A stretch of DNA of 64,000 nucleotides, taken from CBDHGY01 sp965263325 (GTDB lineage: Bacteria; Pseudomonadota; Alphaproteobacteria; Caulobacterales; Hyphomonadaceae). Below, piece after piece: positions 8,295 to 16,795 of this stretch. Made by a program: the position numbers and the translations under genes. Under the pieces are notes generated by a model, which made no database searches, was not told the DNA's origin, and saw nothing but the letters and a program-made list of their open reading frames with translations. Where the stretch lies: positions 2,604,001 to 2,668,000 of the forward strand of contig CBDHGY010000002.1 of NCBI GenBank assembly GCA_965263325.1, written 5' to 3'. The stretch's first letter is position 1. Every line of letters begins with the position of its first letter.

Positions 8295-9161
8295 ATGAAT
8301 GCAATGCTCGGCCTCGTCATCACGTTCGCGATGGTGTTTGGCGGCTACATCCTCGCCGGTGGCAAGATGGGTATTATCACGAAGGCTTTGCCCTTCGAGA
8401 TGATGATGATCGGCGGTGCGGCGGTCGGTGCCTTCCTGGCTTCTAATGACATGTCGACTGTGAAACATACAGGCGGCGATATCCTTGCTGTGTTCAAAGG
8501 GCCGAAGTGGAAGAAGAAGGATTATCAGGATCTGCTCTGCATGATGCATGAGTTGCTTGCGATCTTGAAAGAGAACCCTGTAGACATTGAAGCACACATT
8601 GAAGACCCTGAATCTTCTGAAATATTCAGCCGATACCCCAAGATCCAAAAGGATCATTATGCTGTTGAAATGATCTGCGACACCATTCGTTCAATGATCA
8701 TGAATTTTGACAATGTTCATCAGGTTGAGGAGCTTTTGGAAAAGCATCTCGATGGGCTTCTTGAAGAACACCTTCACGGATCGCATGCGCTGCAAAACAT
8801 CGCCGATGCGTTGCCAGCTCTCGGTATCGTCGCGGCCGTTCTCGGCGTTATTAAGACGATGGCATCGATCGACAAACCGCCAGAGATTCTCGGTGGAATG
8901 ATCGGTGGTGCGCTCGTGGGAACCTTCCTTGGAGTTTTCCTGGCCTACGGTATTGTTGGTCCGTTCGCAGCGAAGGTCGCTCACACACGCAAGGAAGAGC
9001 ACTTCTTTTATTCGATGATTGGTGAAGTGCTTGTATCCAACCTGCATAAAAACCCAATCAATATTTGCGTCGAGGTTGCGCGCCGCCATGCGCCATCTCG
9101 TGTCCGCCCTTCTTTTGACGAGGTGGAAGAAGCACTTCGCGGATTGAAGCAGGCTGCATGA
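8295..9161 (+). CDS. motA: Flagellar stator protein MotA
   Basis: MotA is the membrane ring of the stator; its cytoplasmic loop contacts FliG and turns the rotor with proton flow through MotB. The 288-residue product has four membrane segments: about residues 4-22 and 33-52, then ALPALGIVAAVLGVIKTMAS and GALVGTFLGVFLAYGIVGPF. A large charged cytoplasmic loop lies between the second and third. Length and the PALGIVAAVLGVI motif match the proteobacterial MotA family. AGGAG precedes the ATG. The stop overlaps the start of the next gene in ATGA (9158-9161), so the two are translationally coupled. Confidence 0.97.
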   Translation: MNAMLGLVITFAMVFGGYILAGGKMGIITKALPFEMMMIGGAAVGAFLASNDMSTVKHTGGDILAVFKGPKWKKKDYQDLLCMMHELLAILKENPVDIEAHIEDPESSEIFSRYPKIQKDHYAVEMICDTIRSMIMNFDNVHQVEELLEKHLDGLLEEHLHGSHALQNIADALPALGIVAAVLGVIKTMASIDKPPEILGGMIGGALVGTFLGVFLAYGIVGPFAAKVAHTRKEEHFFYSMIGEVLVSNLHKNPINICVEVARRHAPSRVRPSFDEVEEALRGLKQAA

Positions 9162-10828
9162 TACGATCTTTTCTCCTCGCTACTCTGTTTTGTATGAGTT
9201 CAGCATCGTCATTTGCTGACGAAGAGGAGATCACGCGCCAAATCCTCAACCCGGTTGATCCGAAAGAAGAGCTTGCTGAAACTCTGGAAGAGTTTATCGA
9301 CCGCGCAGTGGATGAAGGCTTGCTAGAGCGTGCAGGATCCGACGATCTTAGCGGAATGCCCGGCATCGAGGAAGGTGGACTACCTGTAAACTGTACACCC
9401 ATTTTCGGGTTAGATTTTGAACCACTACAAGAATTTTCCAAGTTCGAGGATTTGTACGCGATAAGAGAAGCGGTCGGCTCTTTACCCCGAACGGAAGAGA
9501 TGAAGATCAGGATTGCGCTCGGTCTTTACAGCGAGGCAAGAGCGCTTCGTGGACCCGTTGATGCAGATAGCAGCTATCTCATAAATCTCGCGGCTCTGCT
9601 GGAGAACTATGAAGCGCCTAATGTTGATTTCTTTGAGGAATTCTCGGGATGCGGCGCAATCGGACAGTTCTGGTATTCCATAGCTATGCTATCTGTGCAT
9701 GATCGATCTGGAACCGGAGCAATACGAGATAGTGTCGTATATTTCCGCTCTCTACCCCTGCAAATGCGTATCGATATTGCGACGATTATCATCCCCGCTT
9801 TGGACGGATTTGGCGAACGCCTGCTCGCAGACAAGCTGATGACGACGTTTTCTGCTGATGAGTTAAAGGACTCATCCAGTTTGCAGTTTAGCCTCGCCTT
9901 GCTGGACGAAAACCCAGGTACAGAAATTGGTGACTTTGTAGTGCGTCCGGAATTTCGATCAAAGGCCCTGCGCGCGATCGTGCAACGCGACACAAAATTA
10001 TCGGAAGCGCAGCGTGATCTATTATTGGAAGAGTTTACGCGTTTCATTAGCGCTGAGGCGGATGAGCGGCGCATCATGATCGGATTGAAGTTTGCGCTCG
10101 GTGAATACGCGAAGCGATCCGATGTCGCCTCGATGATTGAGCTCAGCCGTGTCCCCAATCTACAGTCGCCGGCTGCAATGAATACAATCATGCAATACGT
10201 AGCTAAAGCGATACAGAAAGACCTTGAGGTTGAAGACCAGCTCGTTGTGCTTTCAGCAATTCAGTCGCTGATAGACCACGCAGACGTATTAGACCGCCAT
10301 CCAGCAACCGCTGGGCTGTATCCCGTTGCGGCTTCCTACGCGGAGGCGACAGGTTACAAAACCCTCGCTGCGAAACTGTCAGACAGCGGATTACGTAAAT
10401 CGGAAAATCTGTTTCAGGAAGCGAGCGTTGCTTATCGCAATAAAGACGTCAACAAACTAAACTCGATTGCGCGCGCGAATTCCGGCATTCCAGCAATATC
10501 TCTACTTGCTGCAAAGTCCGCTCTCGAAGAAGACAATACAGCAAACCTGCGCGAGTTCGAACTTAAACTGATCGATCATCCGAAACTTGCGTTGGAGCTC
10601 GCGCAACAAGACGCGGTCGAAGGTAAGTGGCTTGTATCTGAAGCGATTTATGTTGCTGCTGCTGTGTCCTCTGATGAAGCTTTGGCAGGTCGCGCGCAAA
10701 ACCTCCTCACGCTGAGGAGATCCGCAGTATCCGCGAATGTTCGGCCATCACTACAGCTTGGACAAGCTGACGAGATCCTGAGCAGGTCGGCGAAGAGTTT
10801 GCGCCCTGAGAAAGAAAGAACGAACTGA
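9158..10828 (+). CDS. Secreted helical-repeat protein in the motility operon, MotC-like candidate
   Basis: The 556-residue product has a clear Sec signal peptide (MIRSFLLATLFCMSSASSFA). A wholly helical, Leu/Ala/Glu-rich body follows, with repeat-like segments such as ARALRGPVDADSSYLINLAA and KSALEEDNTANLREFELKLI. No catalytic motif or further membrane segment is visible, so it should be periplasmic. It overlaps motA by 4 bases and shares its stop with the flgF start (TGATG), so it is co-translated with stator and rod genes. In rhizobia MotC, a periplasmic motility protein, is encoded beside the stator genes and is helical. This protein could be its counterpart. I infer that from place, export and fold type, not from a clear sequence match. 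Confidence 0.6.
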   Translation: MIRSFLLATLFCMSSASSFADEEEITRQILNPVDPKEELAETLEEFIDRAVDEGLLERAGSDDLSGMPGIEEGGLPVNCTPIFGLDFEPLQEFSKFEDLYAIREAVGSLPRTEEMKIRIALGLYSEARALRGPVDADSSYLINLAALLENYEAPNVDFFEEFSGCGAIGQFWYSIAMLSVHDRSGTGAIRDSVVYFRSLPLQMRIDIATIIIPALDGFGERLLADKLMTTFSADELKDSSSLQFSLALLDENPGTEIGDFVVRPEFRSKALRAIVQRDTKLSEAQRDLLLEEFTRFISAEADERRIMIGLKFALGEYAKRSDVASMIELSRVPNLQSPAAMNTIMQYVAKAIQKDLEVEDQLVVLSAIQSLIDHADVLDRHPATAGLYPVAASYAEATGYKTLAAKLSDSGLRKSENLFQEASVAYRNKDVNKLNSIARANSGIPAISLLAAKSALEEDNTANLREFELKLIDHPKLALELAQQDAVEGKWLVSEAIYVAAAVSSDEALAGRAQNLLTLRRSAVSANVRPSLQLGQADEILSRSAKSLRPEKERTN

Positions 10829-11538
10829 TGTCGATCAGTATCTATGCTGCGCTCGGCCGCCAGGATGGTCTCTCCAAGGAGCTGGAGGTTGTTGCGAATA
10901 ATCTCGCAAATTCCGGGACTGTGGGCTACAAGGCCGATCGCGCGATCTTTGTCGAGTACATAATGCCGGCCGGACCCGATGCACCCTCTGTCTCTATGGG
11001 AACGCTGGCGGCGCATGCCTTCGAACTGTCGCAGGCGGCGCTAAAATTTACCGGCGGTCAGTTTGATCTTGCCTTGCAGGGGGAGGGCTATTTCCAAATC
11101 CAGACCGATCAGGGTGTTCGCCTGACACGCGCCGGAAATTTCCAGCTCTCTCCCGAAGGTGTCATGATCGATCCTTTTGGAAATCCGGTTCTTGGTTTTG
11201 GTGGCCCGATCACGATTCCTGAAGATGCGACTTCAGTCGAAATTGCAGGGAACGGAACCATTTCAGCGAATGGTCAGCTGGTGGATCAGATTGCGCTTGT
11301 AGCGCCGAACGGTGACTTGCAGCGCGATACCAACACTATGTTCACCGCACCGGGCGGTACTGACCAAGCAGAAGAAGTCACAATTATTCAGGGCGCGCTT
11401 GAGCAATCAAATGTTTCCCCTGTTTTGGAAATCGCCCGAATGATCGAAGTGCAACGTGCATACGAAGCGGGCCAGTCAATGCTTGAACGAGAGGACCAGA
11501 GGTTAAGCCAGACCATTACCGCCCTTCGGCAGAGATAA
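10828..11538 (+). CDS. flgF: Flagellar proximal rod protein FlgF
   Basis: FlgF is one of the proximal rod proteins. The 236-residue product has the N-terminal rod/hook signature (QDGLSKELEVVANNLANSGT, then VGYK). It also has the family's LALQGEGYFQIQT and LTRAGNFQLSPEG segments, and a C-terminal helix with EIARMIEVQRAYEAGQSML. Length matches FlgF and is shorter than FlgG. The gene starts inside the stop of the secreted MotC-like gene (TGATG) and is followed by flgG after 29 bases. Confidence 0.95.
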   Translation: MSISIYAALGRQDGLSKELEVVANNLANSGTVGYKADRAIFVEYIMPAGPDAPSVSMGTLAAHAFELSQAALKFTGGQFDLALQGEGYFQIQTDQGVRLTRAGNFQLSPEGVMIDPFGNPVLGFGGPITIPEDATSVEIAGNGTISANGQLVDQIALVAPNGDLQRDTNTMFTAPGGTDQAEEVTIIQGALEQSNVSPVLEIARMIEVQRAYEAGQSMLEREDQRLSQTITALRQR

Positions 11539-11567
11539 TCTTAGGAATAGAAAATGAGGACTACAGG

Positions 11568-12353
11568 ATGAAGTCACTTCAAATCGCCGCCACCGGAATG
11601 GCAGCCCAGCAAACGCGCGTGGATGTCATTTCGAATAACATCGCCAATATGAGCACAACGGGCTATCGCCCGCGCGCGGCCGAGTTTTCAGACCTTGCAT
11701 ACCAACAAGTACTGACGCCTGGAACCATTACTTCCCAAACAGGAACACTGGTGCCTGCGGGGATCCAGATTGGAACAGGGGTTCGGCCATCAACAGTCTC
11801 AATGCAGATTACCCAAGGTTCGCTTAATCCAACGGGTGGTGAACTCGATGTTGCAATCGATGGGTCAGGGTTTTTGGAAGTTACATTACCGTCCGGCGAG
11901 GTCGCTTATACGCGCGATGGCAAACTTAACCGCAGTCCAGAGGGCGAACTTGTTACGAGTGATGGCTATCCGTTATCCGATGGTATTATTATTCCGCAGG
12001 ACGCTCTGCGGATTTCCATTGGCCGAGACGGCGAAGTGGCCGCTTACTTTGAAAATCAAGCAGATGGTCAGCCTATTGGGACAATATCTCTAACGCGTTT
12101 TGTGAATGAAAAAGGTCTCCAGGCGCTCGGTGACAATTTGTTCCGGGAAACGGAAGCTTCAGGTGCAGCGAACCGGCTTGTTGCAGGCACAGAAGGCCTT
12201 GGGGTTTTGCGTCAGGGCTTCCTGGAGGAGTCCGGCGTGGATGTCGTGAAGGAGATTTCAGATCTCATCGAGGCACAGCGCGGATATGAACTCAATTCCA
12301 AAGTAATAACCGCCTCAGATGAGATGCTCGCTGCAACAACGAGGCTCAGATAG
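11568..12353 (+). CDS. flgG: Flagellar distal rod protein FlgG
   Basis: FlgG forms the distal rod that passes through the P- and L-rings. The 261-residue product starts MKSLQIAATGMAAQQ with the VDVISNNIANMSTTGYRPR motif. It contains LDVAIDGSGFLEVTLPSG and YTRDGKLNRSPEGELV, and ends in the rod-type helix with EISDLIEAQRGYELNSKVI. Length is standard. GAGGA precedes the ATG at good spacing. flgA begins 5 bases after its stop. Confidence 0.97.
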   Translation: MKSLQIAATGMAAQQTRVDVISNNIANMSTTGYRPRAAEFSDLAYQQVLTPGTITSQTGTLVPAGIQIGTGVRPSTVSMQITQGSLNPTGGELDVAIDGSGFLEVTLPSGEVAYTRDGKLNRSPEGELVTSDGYPLSDGIIIPQDALRISIGRDGEVAAYFENQADGQPIGTISLTRFVNEKGLQALGDNLFRETEASGAANRLVAGTEGLGVLRQGFLEESGVDVVKEISDLIEAQRGYELNSKVITASDEMLAATTRLR

Positions 12354-12358
12354 TCGTC

Positions 12359-12766
12359 ATGAATAGTCTCATTCTATCAGCATTTCTTGCTGCCACGCCG
12401 ATCACACCCAGTTCTGCACTGATCGCCACAGAGGTCATCCGTGCTGGCGATCTTGTCACGCATGAAAATACTAAACCAGAAAATGGCGAGCTCTCTGTCG
12501 ATGATCAGGCCATTTTTGGGAAACAGGTTCGGCGCACCGTTTATATTGGAAAAGCTGTGACAACAGCGAATACGCATGCGCCGTTTATTGTGAAACGCAA
12601 TCAAGCTGTGAAAGTCAAATACGTGAGCGGTGGTCTGGAAATTACGCTTTCAGGCCGCGCAATGGAAAGCGCCGCAGCCGGCGATGCTGTGACCATCATG
12701 AACACATCATCACGTGAACTTATCAATGGCACGGTTACCTCAGAAGGATGGGTCCTCGCACAATGA
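12359..12766 (+). CDS. flgA: P-ring assembly chaperone FlgA (short form)
   Basis: FlgA is a periplasmic chaperone for P-ring (FlgI) assembly. At 135 residues this is a short form. A signal-like N-terminus is followed by an SAF-type/ChapFlgA domain: VIRAGDLVTHENTKP, IGKAVTTANTHAPFIVKRNQ, VKVKYVSGGLEITLSGRAME, AAAGDAVTIMN and TVTSEGWV. The pattern of a base/hydroxylated-ring motif followed by repeated VxV strands is the usual FlgA C-terminal domain. The extra N-terminal domain of enterobacterial FlgA is missing, as in other alphaproteobacteria. Its stop overlaps the flgH start (ATGA). Confidence 0.88.
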   Translation: MNSLILSAFLAATPITPSSALIATEVIRAGDLVTHENTKPENGELSVDDQAIFGKQVRRTVYIGKAVTTANTHAPFIVKRNQAVKVKYVSGGLEITLSGRAMESAAAGDAVTIMNTSSRELINGTVTSEGWVLAQ

Positions 12767-13464
12767 AACATACTTTTCTCATTTTTTCGCTTGGCGCATT
12801 GTTAGGTGGTTGCGCGAGCAAGCCGCTTGTTGAGGCAGCGCGAGAGCCTGTGCCACCCCCAGCGCCTTTTCACGTGCCGCTTCCCGAGCAGCCGGAAGAG
12901 GTGGCTCCTGCGTCGCTTTGGACAAGTGCGCCCAATGCTTTGCTTAGTATGCGCCGGGCCAAAGATGTTGGCGACTTGCTTACTGTTGTAGTCGATATGA
13001 ACGACCAAGCAAACTTGCAAAGTTCTCTGTCGCGCACGCGCAATTCAAGCGACAATATGAACGTAAATGCCCTGCTTGGTCTTCCCCAGTGGGCGAACAA
13101 TGTTCTGCCCGGCACAGCGACGCTGAATCCTGGTATCGACATGAACCGCTCTTCCGATCTGACGGGTAATGGAGCGGTGAACCGCGCCGAGCAAATAACC
13201 TTTCGATTGGCATCGCGTGTTGTCGGCGTCGAGCCGAATGGCAATCTCGTAATACAGGGCTATCAGCAAACACAGGTCAGCAATGAGATCCGATATCTGA
13301 CCGTGACGGGTGTTGTACGTGCGCAGGATATTACGCGGACCAACACTGTATCATATGACAAGATAGCAGACGCGCAGCTTGCTTATGTCAGCAACGGAGA
13401 AGCGACAGGCGGCATCAAGCAGAGCCTCGTTCCCAAAGCTCTCGAAAAATACGTACCGTTTTAG
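12763..13464 (+). CDS. flgH: Flagellar L-ring lipoprotein FlgH
   Basis: FlgH forms the L-ring in the outer membrane. From ATG 12763 the 233-residue product has a lipoprotein signal with the box LLGGC. It also has the FlgH features ASLWTSAPNALLSMRRAKDV (start of the mature domain), GDLLTVVVDMNDQA, NLVIQGYQQTQVSNEIRYLT and VTGVVRAQDI. An upstream in-frame ATG at 12748 would put five residues before the signal. I prefer 12763 because it forms an ATGA overlap with the flgA stop and leaves a standard lipoprotein signal. fliL follows after 11 bases. Confidence 0.95.
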   Translation: MKHTFLIFSLGALLGGCASKPLVEAAREPVPPPAPFHVPLPEQPEEVAPASLWTSAPNALLSMRRAKDVGDLLTVVVDMNDQANLQSSLSRTRNSSDNMNVNALLGLPQWANNVLPGTATLNPGIDMNRSSDLTGNGAVNRAEQITFRLASRVVGVEPNGNLVIQGYQQTQVSNEIRYLTVTGVVRAQDITRTNTVSYDKIADAQLAYVSNGEATGGIKQSLVPKALEKYVPF

Positions 13465-13475
13465 GAGACATCCTC

Positions 13476-14036
13476 GTGAATAAACTGCTCACCCCGATAG
13501 TACTTATTATCGCGATTTTCGCAGGCAGCGCTGGCGCGAACTTTTTAAAGGCTCCGGCGAGCGAACCTGCTTCAAAAGAAAAAAAAACCGAAAGTGAAGA
13601 AAAGTCCGGCAAGGATGATCATGGCGAAAAAGCCAAAAAAGATGATCATGGCAAAAAAGACAAAAAGGCTGATGCCAAGAAAGACAAAGGCGGCGATGGA
13701 TATGGCAGTTCTGGCGTTTCCTACTATAAATTTAGCCGCGAGTTTGTAATTCCGCTCATGCGCGAAGAACAAGTGGATGCGCTCATCATCATGAATTTGA
13801 ATTTGGAAGTCGATTCTGATTTCAGTGGCTCGCTATTTTCCAAAGAGCCAAAGCTGCGCGATAATATCATGTCGACCTTAATTGCGCTTAGCAATGATGG
13901 TAGAACGCTCGATAACTTTTCAAATGTTGAAAGCTATGAAACCATTCGCAGCTTGATTTTGAAAAACCTGAACAGCGAACTTGGGCCCGGCATTTTAAAT
14001 GTACTCATCTTAGATATGGCCAAGCAGGAAGTCTGA
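13476..14036 (+). CDS. fliL: Flagellar basal-body protein FliL with a charged periplasmic linker
   Basis: FliL is a single-pass inner-membrane protein around the stator. The 186-residue product starts at GTG 13476, preceded by AGGAG. It has an N-terminal membrane helix (LLTPIVLIIAIFAG), then a low-complexity linker of about 50 residues rich in Lys, Asp, Glu and His with two DDHG repeats. The FliL domain follows, with YYKFSREFVIPLMREEQVDA, LRDNIMSTLIALSNDGR and NSELGPGILNVLILDM. The C-terminal domain is typical, so the family is sure. The long Lys/Asp/His linker is unusual. This is the last gene of the rightward operon before a 225-base gap. Confidence 0.92.
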   Translation: MNKLLTPIVLIIAIFAGSAGANFLKAPASEPASKEKKTESEEKSGKDDHGEKAKKDDHGKKDKKADAKKDKGGDGYGSSGVSYYKFSREFVIPLMREEQVDALIIMNLNLEVDSDFSGSLFSKEPKLRDNIMSTLIALSNDGRTLDNFSNVESYETIRSLILKNLNSELGPGILNVLILDMAKQEV

Positions 14037-14099
14037 TTGCCCCAGTTTCGTGTCACCTCCGAAATGAATCTGACAATTTTCTAATATAAAATTGGTGGA

Positions 14100-14202
14100 A
14101 AAGACTGACTTTCGCGATTGTTGAGAAGGGCAAACGCGCCTACCTAATATTTCGGCTGCGGTATTAAATTCTCTTCAGAATGGCTGAAAATAGTCAGTCT
14201 TT
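14100..14202. repeat. Separated inverted repeat upstream of the PilZ gene
   Basis: AAAGACTGACT at 14100-14110 is repeated in inverse orientation as AGTCAGTCTTT at 14192-14202. Between them lies an 81-base AT-rich stretch that contains a small hairpin, ATTCT-CTTC-AGAAT. The arms could pair in the leader of the PilZ transcript or be a split operator. There is no T-tract after the right arm. No function is known to me. Confidence 0.35.
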
Positions 14203-14261
14203 CATTGACGAGTGTTGGAGACAGCAGTTCTAACTAGGTGAAATAGGGACGTCAGATTCCA

Positions 14262-14594
14262 ATGCTAACGAACGAAAAGACAACACGGCAAAAGCCCAAT
14301 GACCGCCAACCATCGCGACGTTGGAGCGATCGATTTCCATTGGATATGGAAGCTTGTGTGATTGCTGATAAACAAAAAATCTGGTGTCAGGCCGTCAACA
14401 TTTCGATCTGCGGTGCTCGTGTTCGTTTAGAATCTACCGAAGGGCTGTCCGGAACAATCGTCCTAAAGATTCCGCGCGCTGGCGTTGATTGCATTGCCGA
14501 AGTGATATGGTCTGACGAGACTGATATTGGCGTGAAGTTCAAACGCCGTCGGCGATGGTATCACCGCAGCTCATCGCTTCTGAAAAAGGCTTAG
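14262..14594 (+). CDS. PilZ-domain protein (predicted c-di-GMP receptor)
   Basis: This 110-residue protein is a single PilZ domain. It shows the c-di-GMP-binding arginine motif (RRWSDRFP, residues about 20-27) and the second motif NISICGARV, a D/NxSxxG type, followed by beta strands ending VIWSDETDIGVKFKRR. It lies just after the flagellar operon, but with its own 225-base leader. A role linking c-di-GMP to motility or surface behaviour is therefore plausible but inferred. No further domain is fused to it. Confidence 0.88.
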   Translation: MLTNEKTTRQKPNDRQPSRRWSDRFPLDMEACVIADKQKIWCQAVNISICGARVRLESTEGLSGTIVLKIPRAGVDCIAEVIWSDETDIGVKFKRRRRWYHRSSSLLKKA

Positions 14595-14596
14595 GG

Positions 14597-15154
14597 TCAC
14601 CAGGTCTCTGCGCCGCTGGTCCAATAGCCATATGCTATGCAATCGCCAGGGCCATAATCGCGTTTGGGATCTATCAGGGACGGATCTCTTTCTTTCACGA
14701 TCGAACAATCGCCGGTTCGCTGCGCGATCAGTTTGTAGTCTGTGCCATCGGACCGATAGACGATACGGCCGGGCTGTTTCATTTCTGCGCCGTCGGGAAG
14801 ACCGAGGTTAACTTCCTCACCTTCATCAGCAACAGCTTCCGCAGCATCCTGAAATGCGCCAAGCGCCGATCTAAAACTGCGCTTTGTTAGCGGATAGCTG
14901 CCAGTTTCCGTTTTGAATTGCTCAGCATGATCGCGATATGCCGAAAGGGCCGTTAGATTGATGTCAGCATTGGTTTCAGCTTGAGATCTTGGCGACGTTG
15001 ACTCCAGCGCGCCTATTTCGGCCGCATCAGCTTCATCAATTATATTCGTGGCAGGAATGACCTCGGCAGCGTCATTTAAATTGGACGCTGGCTCACTTTC
15101 ACCGCACGCCGCGAGCGCAAGCAGTGTGGCTGTACAAATCGCTGTGTATTTCAT
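14597..15154 (-). CDS. Predicted lipoprotein of unknown function with a pseudopilin-like tail
   Basis: From ATG 15154 the 185-residue product starts with a lipoprotein signal (MKYTAICTATLLALAACGES; Cys 17 is the likely acylated residue). An Asp/Glu/Ala-rich linker follows, then a compact C-terminal part. That part, with RIVYRSDGTDYKLIAQRTGD and DYGPGDCIAYGYWTSGAETW, recalls the C-terminal sheet of type II secretion pseudopilins. An in-frame start at 15214 would place 20 residues before the signal and is less likely; GGGA precedes 15154. It is downstream of selO on the same strand, 82 bases away. Function unknown. Confidence 0.7.
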   Translation of the reverse strand: MKYTAICTATLLALAACGESEPASNLNDAAEVIPATNIIDEADAAEIGALESTSPRSQAETNADINLTALSAYRDHAEQFKTETGSYPLTKRSFRSALGAFQDAAEAVADEGEEVNLGLPDGAEMKQPGRIVYRSDGTDYKLIAQRTGDCSIVKERDPSLIDPKRDYGPGDCIAYGYWTSGAETW

Positions 15155-15236
15155 TTGTCCCAAATCCCCATTTTGTTTCACTGTGTAGATGCCAACCAAC
15201 AGTTCATTTGACAACTAATTATCCCAATATTCGTCC

Positions 15237-16631
15237 TTAGGTAGAAAGTGAATATGCTTGCCGCGCGCTCTCAATATCATCGAGTTTTGCTGCATATGCT
15301 GACCAGTCATCATCTTCGGCGATGGGAGACCAGAGGGCTTCAATATCATCATAAAGGAGCGTGCATGGTGACGATTGCTGGAAATAGGGATGCGCAACTG
15401 CGTCTGGCTTCGCAGGTGCCCGCGATAGCAATTCGCTTCGGATGGAACGAAATTCGTCGGCCTCATAAATTGGTCTTTGCTTGCTTGCTTCGGCCCGTTC
15501 GATTGATGCAGCGCCGCCATACCAATCGAAAAAGGTCTGGGGCCAGTTGGCGCCAATTTCCGTCATCCAGGCATAAAAACTTGCAGCAAAGCGGAGGTCA
15601 TCGGTCAGGTCACAGCGTTCAATCCCCAACAAGGCAAATGTGTGATCTGCAAAGCTGCTTTTGTAAGCAGCGTCAAAGGCTTTTAGTGATGCGGCGAGGT
15701 CATCCGCCTCGGCAAGCGGCGTCAGCGCGCCTGCGAGCTGTTGCAGCGCCCACAATCCCTGAACTGGTTGTCGTCCAAATCTGTAAAGCCCCTGATGGTC
15801 GAAATAGGCGGCAGTGAAATTTGGGTCGCTAGTGGGAGAAAACCGGTAAGGTCCGAAGTCAAATGTTTCGCCGGTTATGTTGAAATTGTCCGTGTTCATG
15901 ACTCCGTGAACAAATCCGGTGGCCATCCATTGGCCAATCATTTTTCCGGTTGCGATCGTAATTTGCTCGAGAAGGGCAGCTGCCTGTCGATCCATCGCAG
16001 GATCTTGCGCGTCTGGATGAAAATAGGTCACTGAGTAGGTCACGAGCCTCGCCAGGTCCTCTATTAGGCCAAGGGCAGCTGCACGTTGAAACGTTCCAAA
16101 TCGAACGTGGCTGTGAAGCAAACGCACCAAAACAGCTGAGCGGGCGGGCGAGGGCTCATCATTTCTGTGAAGTTGTTCTCCGGTCTCTATGAGTGAGAAA
16201 GCCTTTGATGTCGTGACGCCCAGTGCTTCAAGATAGGACGCCGCCAATACTTCGCGCACGCCGCCCTTCAGTGTAAGTCGTCCATCCCCCTGGCGCGAAT
16301 ACGGCGTTTGTCCGCTACCTTTTGTTCCAAGATCGAGCCATTTTCCGTTTGGCGATTGAAATTGCGCGAACAGGAAACCGCGGCCATCCCCGAGATCAGG
16401 ATTATACGTTCCGAATTGATGACCATGATAACGCATCGCCAGACAGCTATTTAGGTTGTCCTGAATTGGTTCGAAGCGCGCAAAATGGCTTCGCCATGCA
16501 TCGTCCGTTAACTCGGACAGCCCGATCCTGCCGGCCCACCGGTCATTTCGAAATCGAATGGTTTCCTTAGGGAAACTTGCCGGTTCAACTGGATCTGAAA
16601 ATGCGTCAGAAATTTCAAGAAATGGCAGCAT
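15237..16631 (-). CDS. selO: Protein adenylyltransferase SelO (YdiU/UPF0061)
   Basis: SelO is a pseudokinase-fold enzyme that transfers AMP to Ser/Thr/Tyr of target proteins, with a role in redox response. The 464-residue product has the family motifs MRYHGHQFGTYNPDLGDGRG, DLGTKGSGQTPYSRQGDGRL, TLKGGVREVLAASYLEALGV and the metal-binding HGVMNTDNFNITGETFDFGP. Length matches E. coli YdiU (about 478). There is no sign of a selenocysteine codon; bacterial forms usually lack it. The lipoprotein gene lies downstream. No regulatory site is evident. Confidence 0.96.
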   Translation of the reverse strand: MLPFLEISDAFSDPVEPASFPKETIRFRNDRWAGRIGLSELTDDAWRSHFARFEPIQDNLNSCLAMRYHGHQFGTYNPDLGDGRGFLFAQFQSPNGKWLDLGTKGSGQTPYSRQGDGRLTLKGGVREVLAASYLEALGVTTSKAFSLIETGEQLHRNDEPSPARSAVLVRLLHSHVRFGTFQRAAALGLIEDLARLVTYSVTYFHPDAQDPAMDRQAAALLEQITIATGKMIGQWMATGFVHGVMNTDNFNITGETFDFGPYRFSPTSDPNFTAAYFDHQGLYRFGRQPVQGLWALQQLAGALTPLAEADDLAASLKAFDAAYKSSFADHTFALLGIERCDLTDDLRFAASFYAWMTEIGANWPQTFFDWYGGAASIERAEASKQRPIYEADEFRSIRSELLSRAPAKPDAVAHPYFQQSSPCTLLYDDIEALWSPIAEDDDWSAYAAKLDDIESARQAYSLST

Positions 16632-16795
16632 TTCATATCGCCTATGTGTGGCAAGTAAGTCGCTTTACCTACGCTTATTACGGAAAATTACAAAGTCAGG
16701 GTTTTCAACCCAGCAATTAGCCGTCAGAGTGTGAAGATAAGAAATTGCTCAGCTAAGTTGCGGGCGACTGAAATGACTGTGGAGGAACTAGCTTA

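Noticed and set aside
9607..10191. 194-codon open frame opposite the MotC-like gene
   Set aside because: Shadow of the coding strand; Ser/Arg-rich composition and no ribosome site.
13572..13772. Phe-rich 66-codon frame opposite fliL that looks like a membrane protein
   Set aside because: Its hydrophobic look comes from the complement of Lys codons (AAA/AAG giving TTT/CTT) in the FliL linker.
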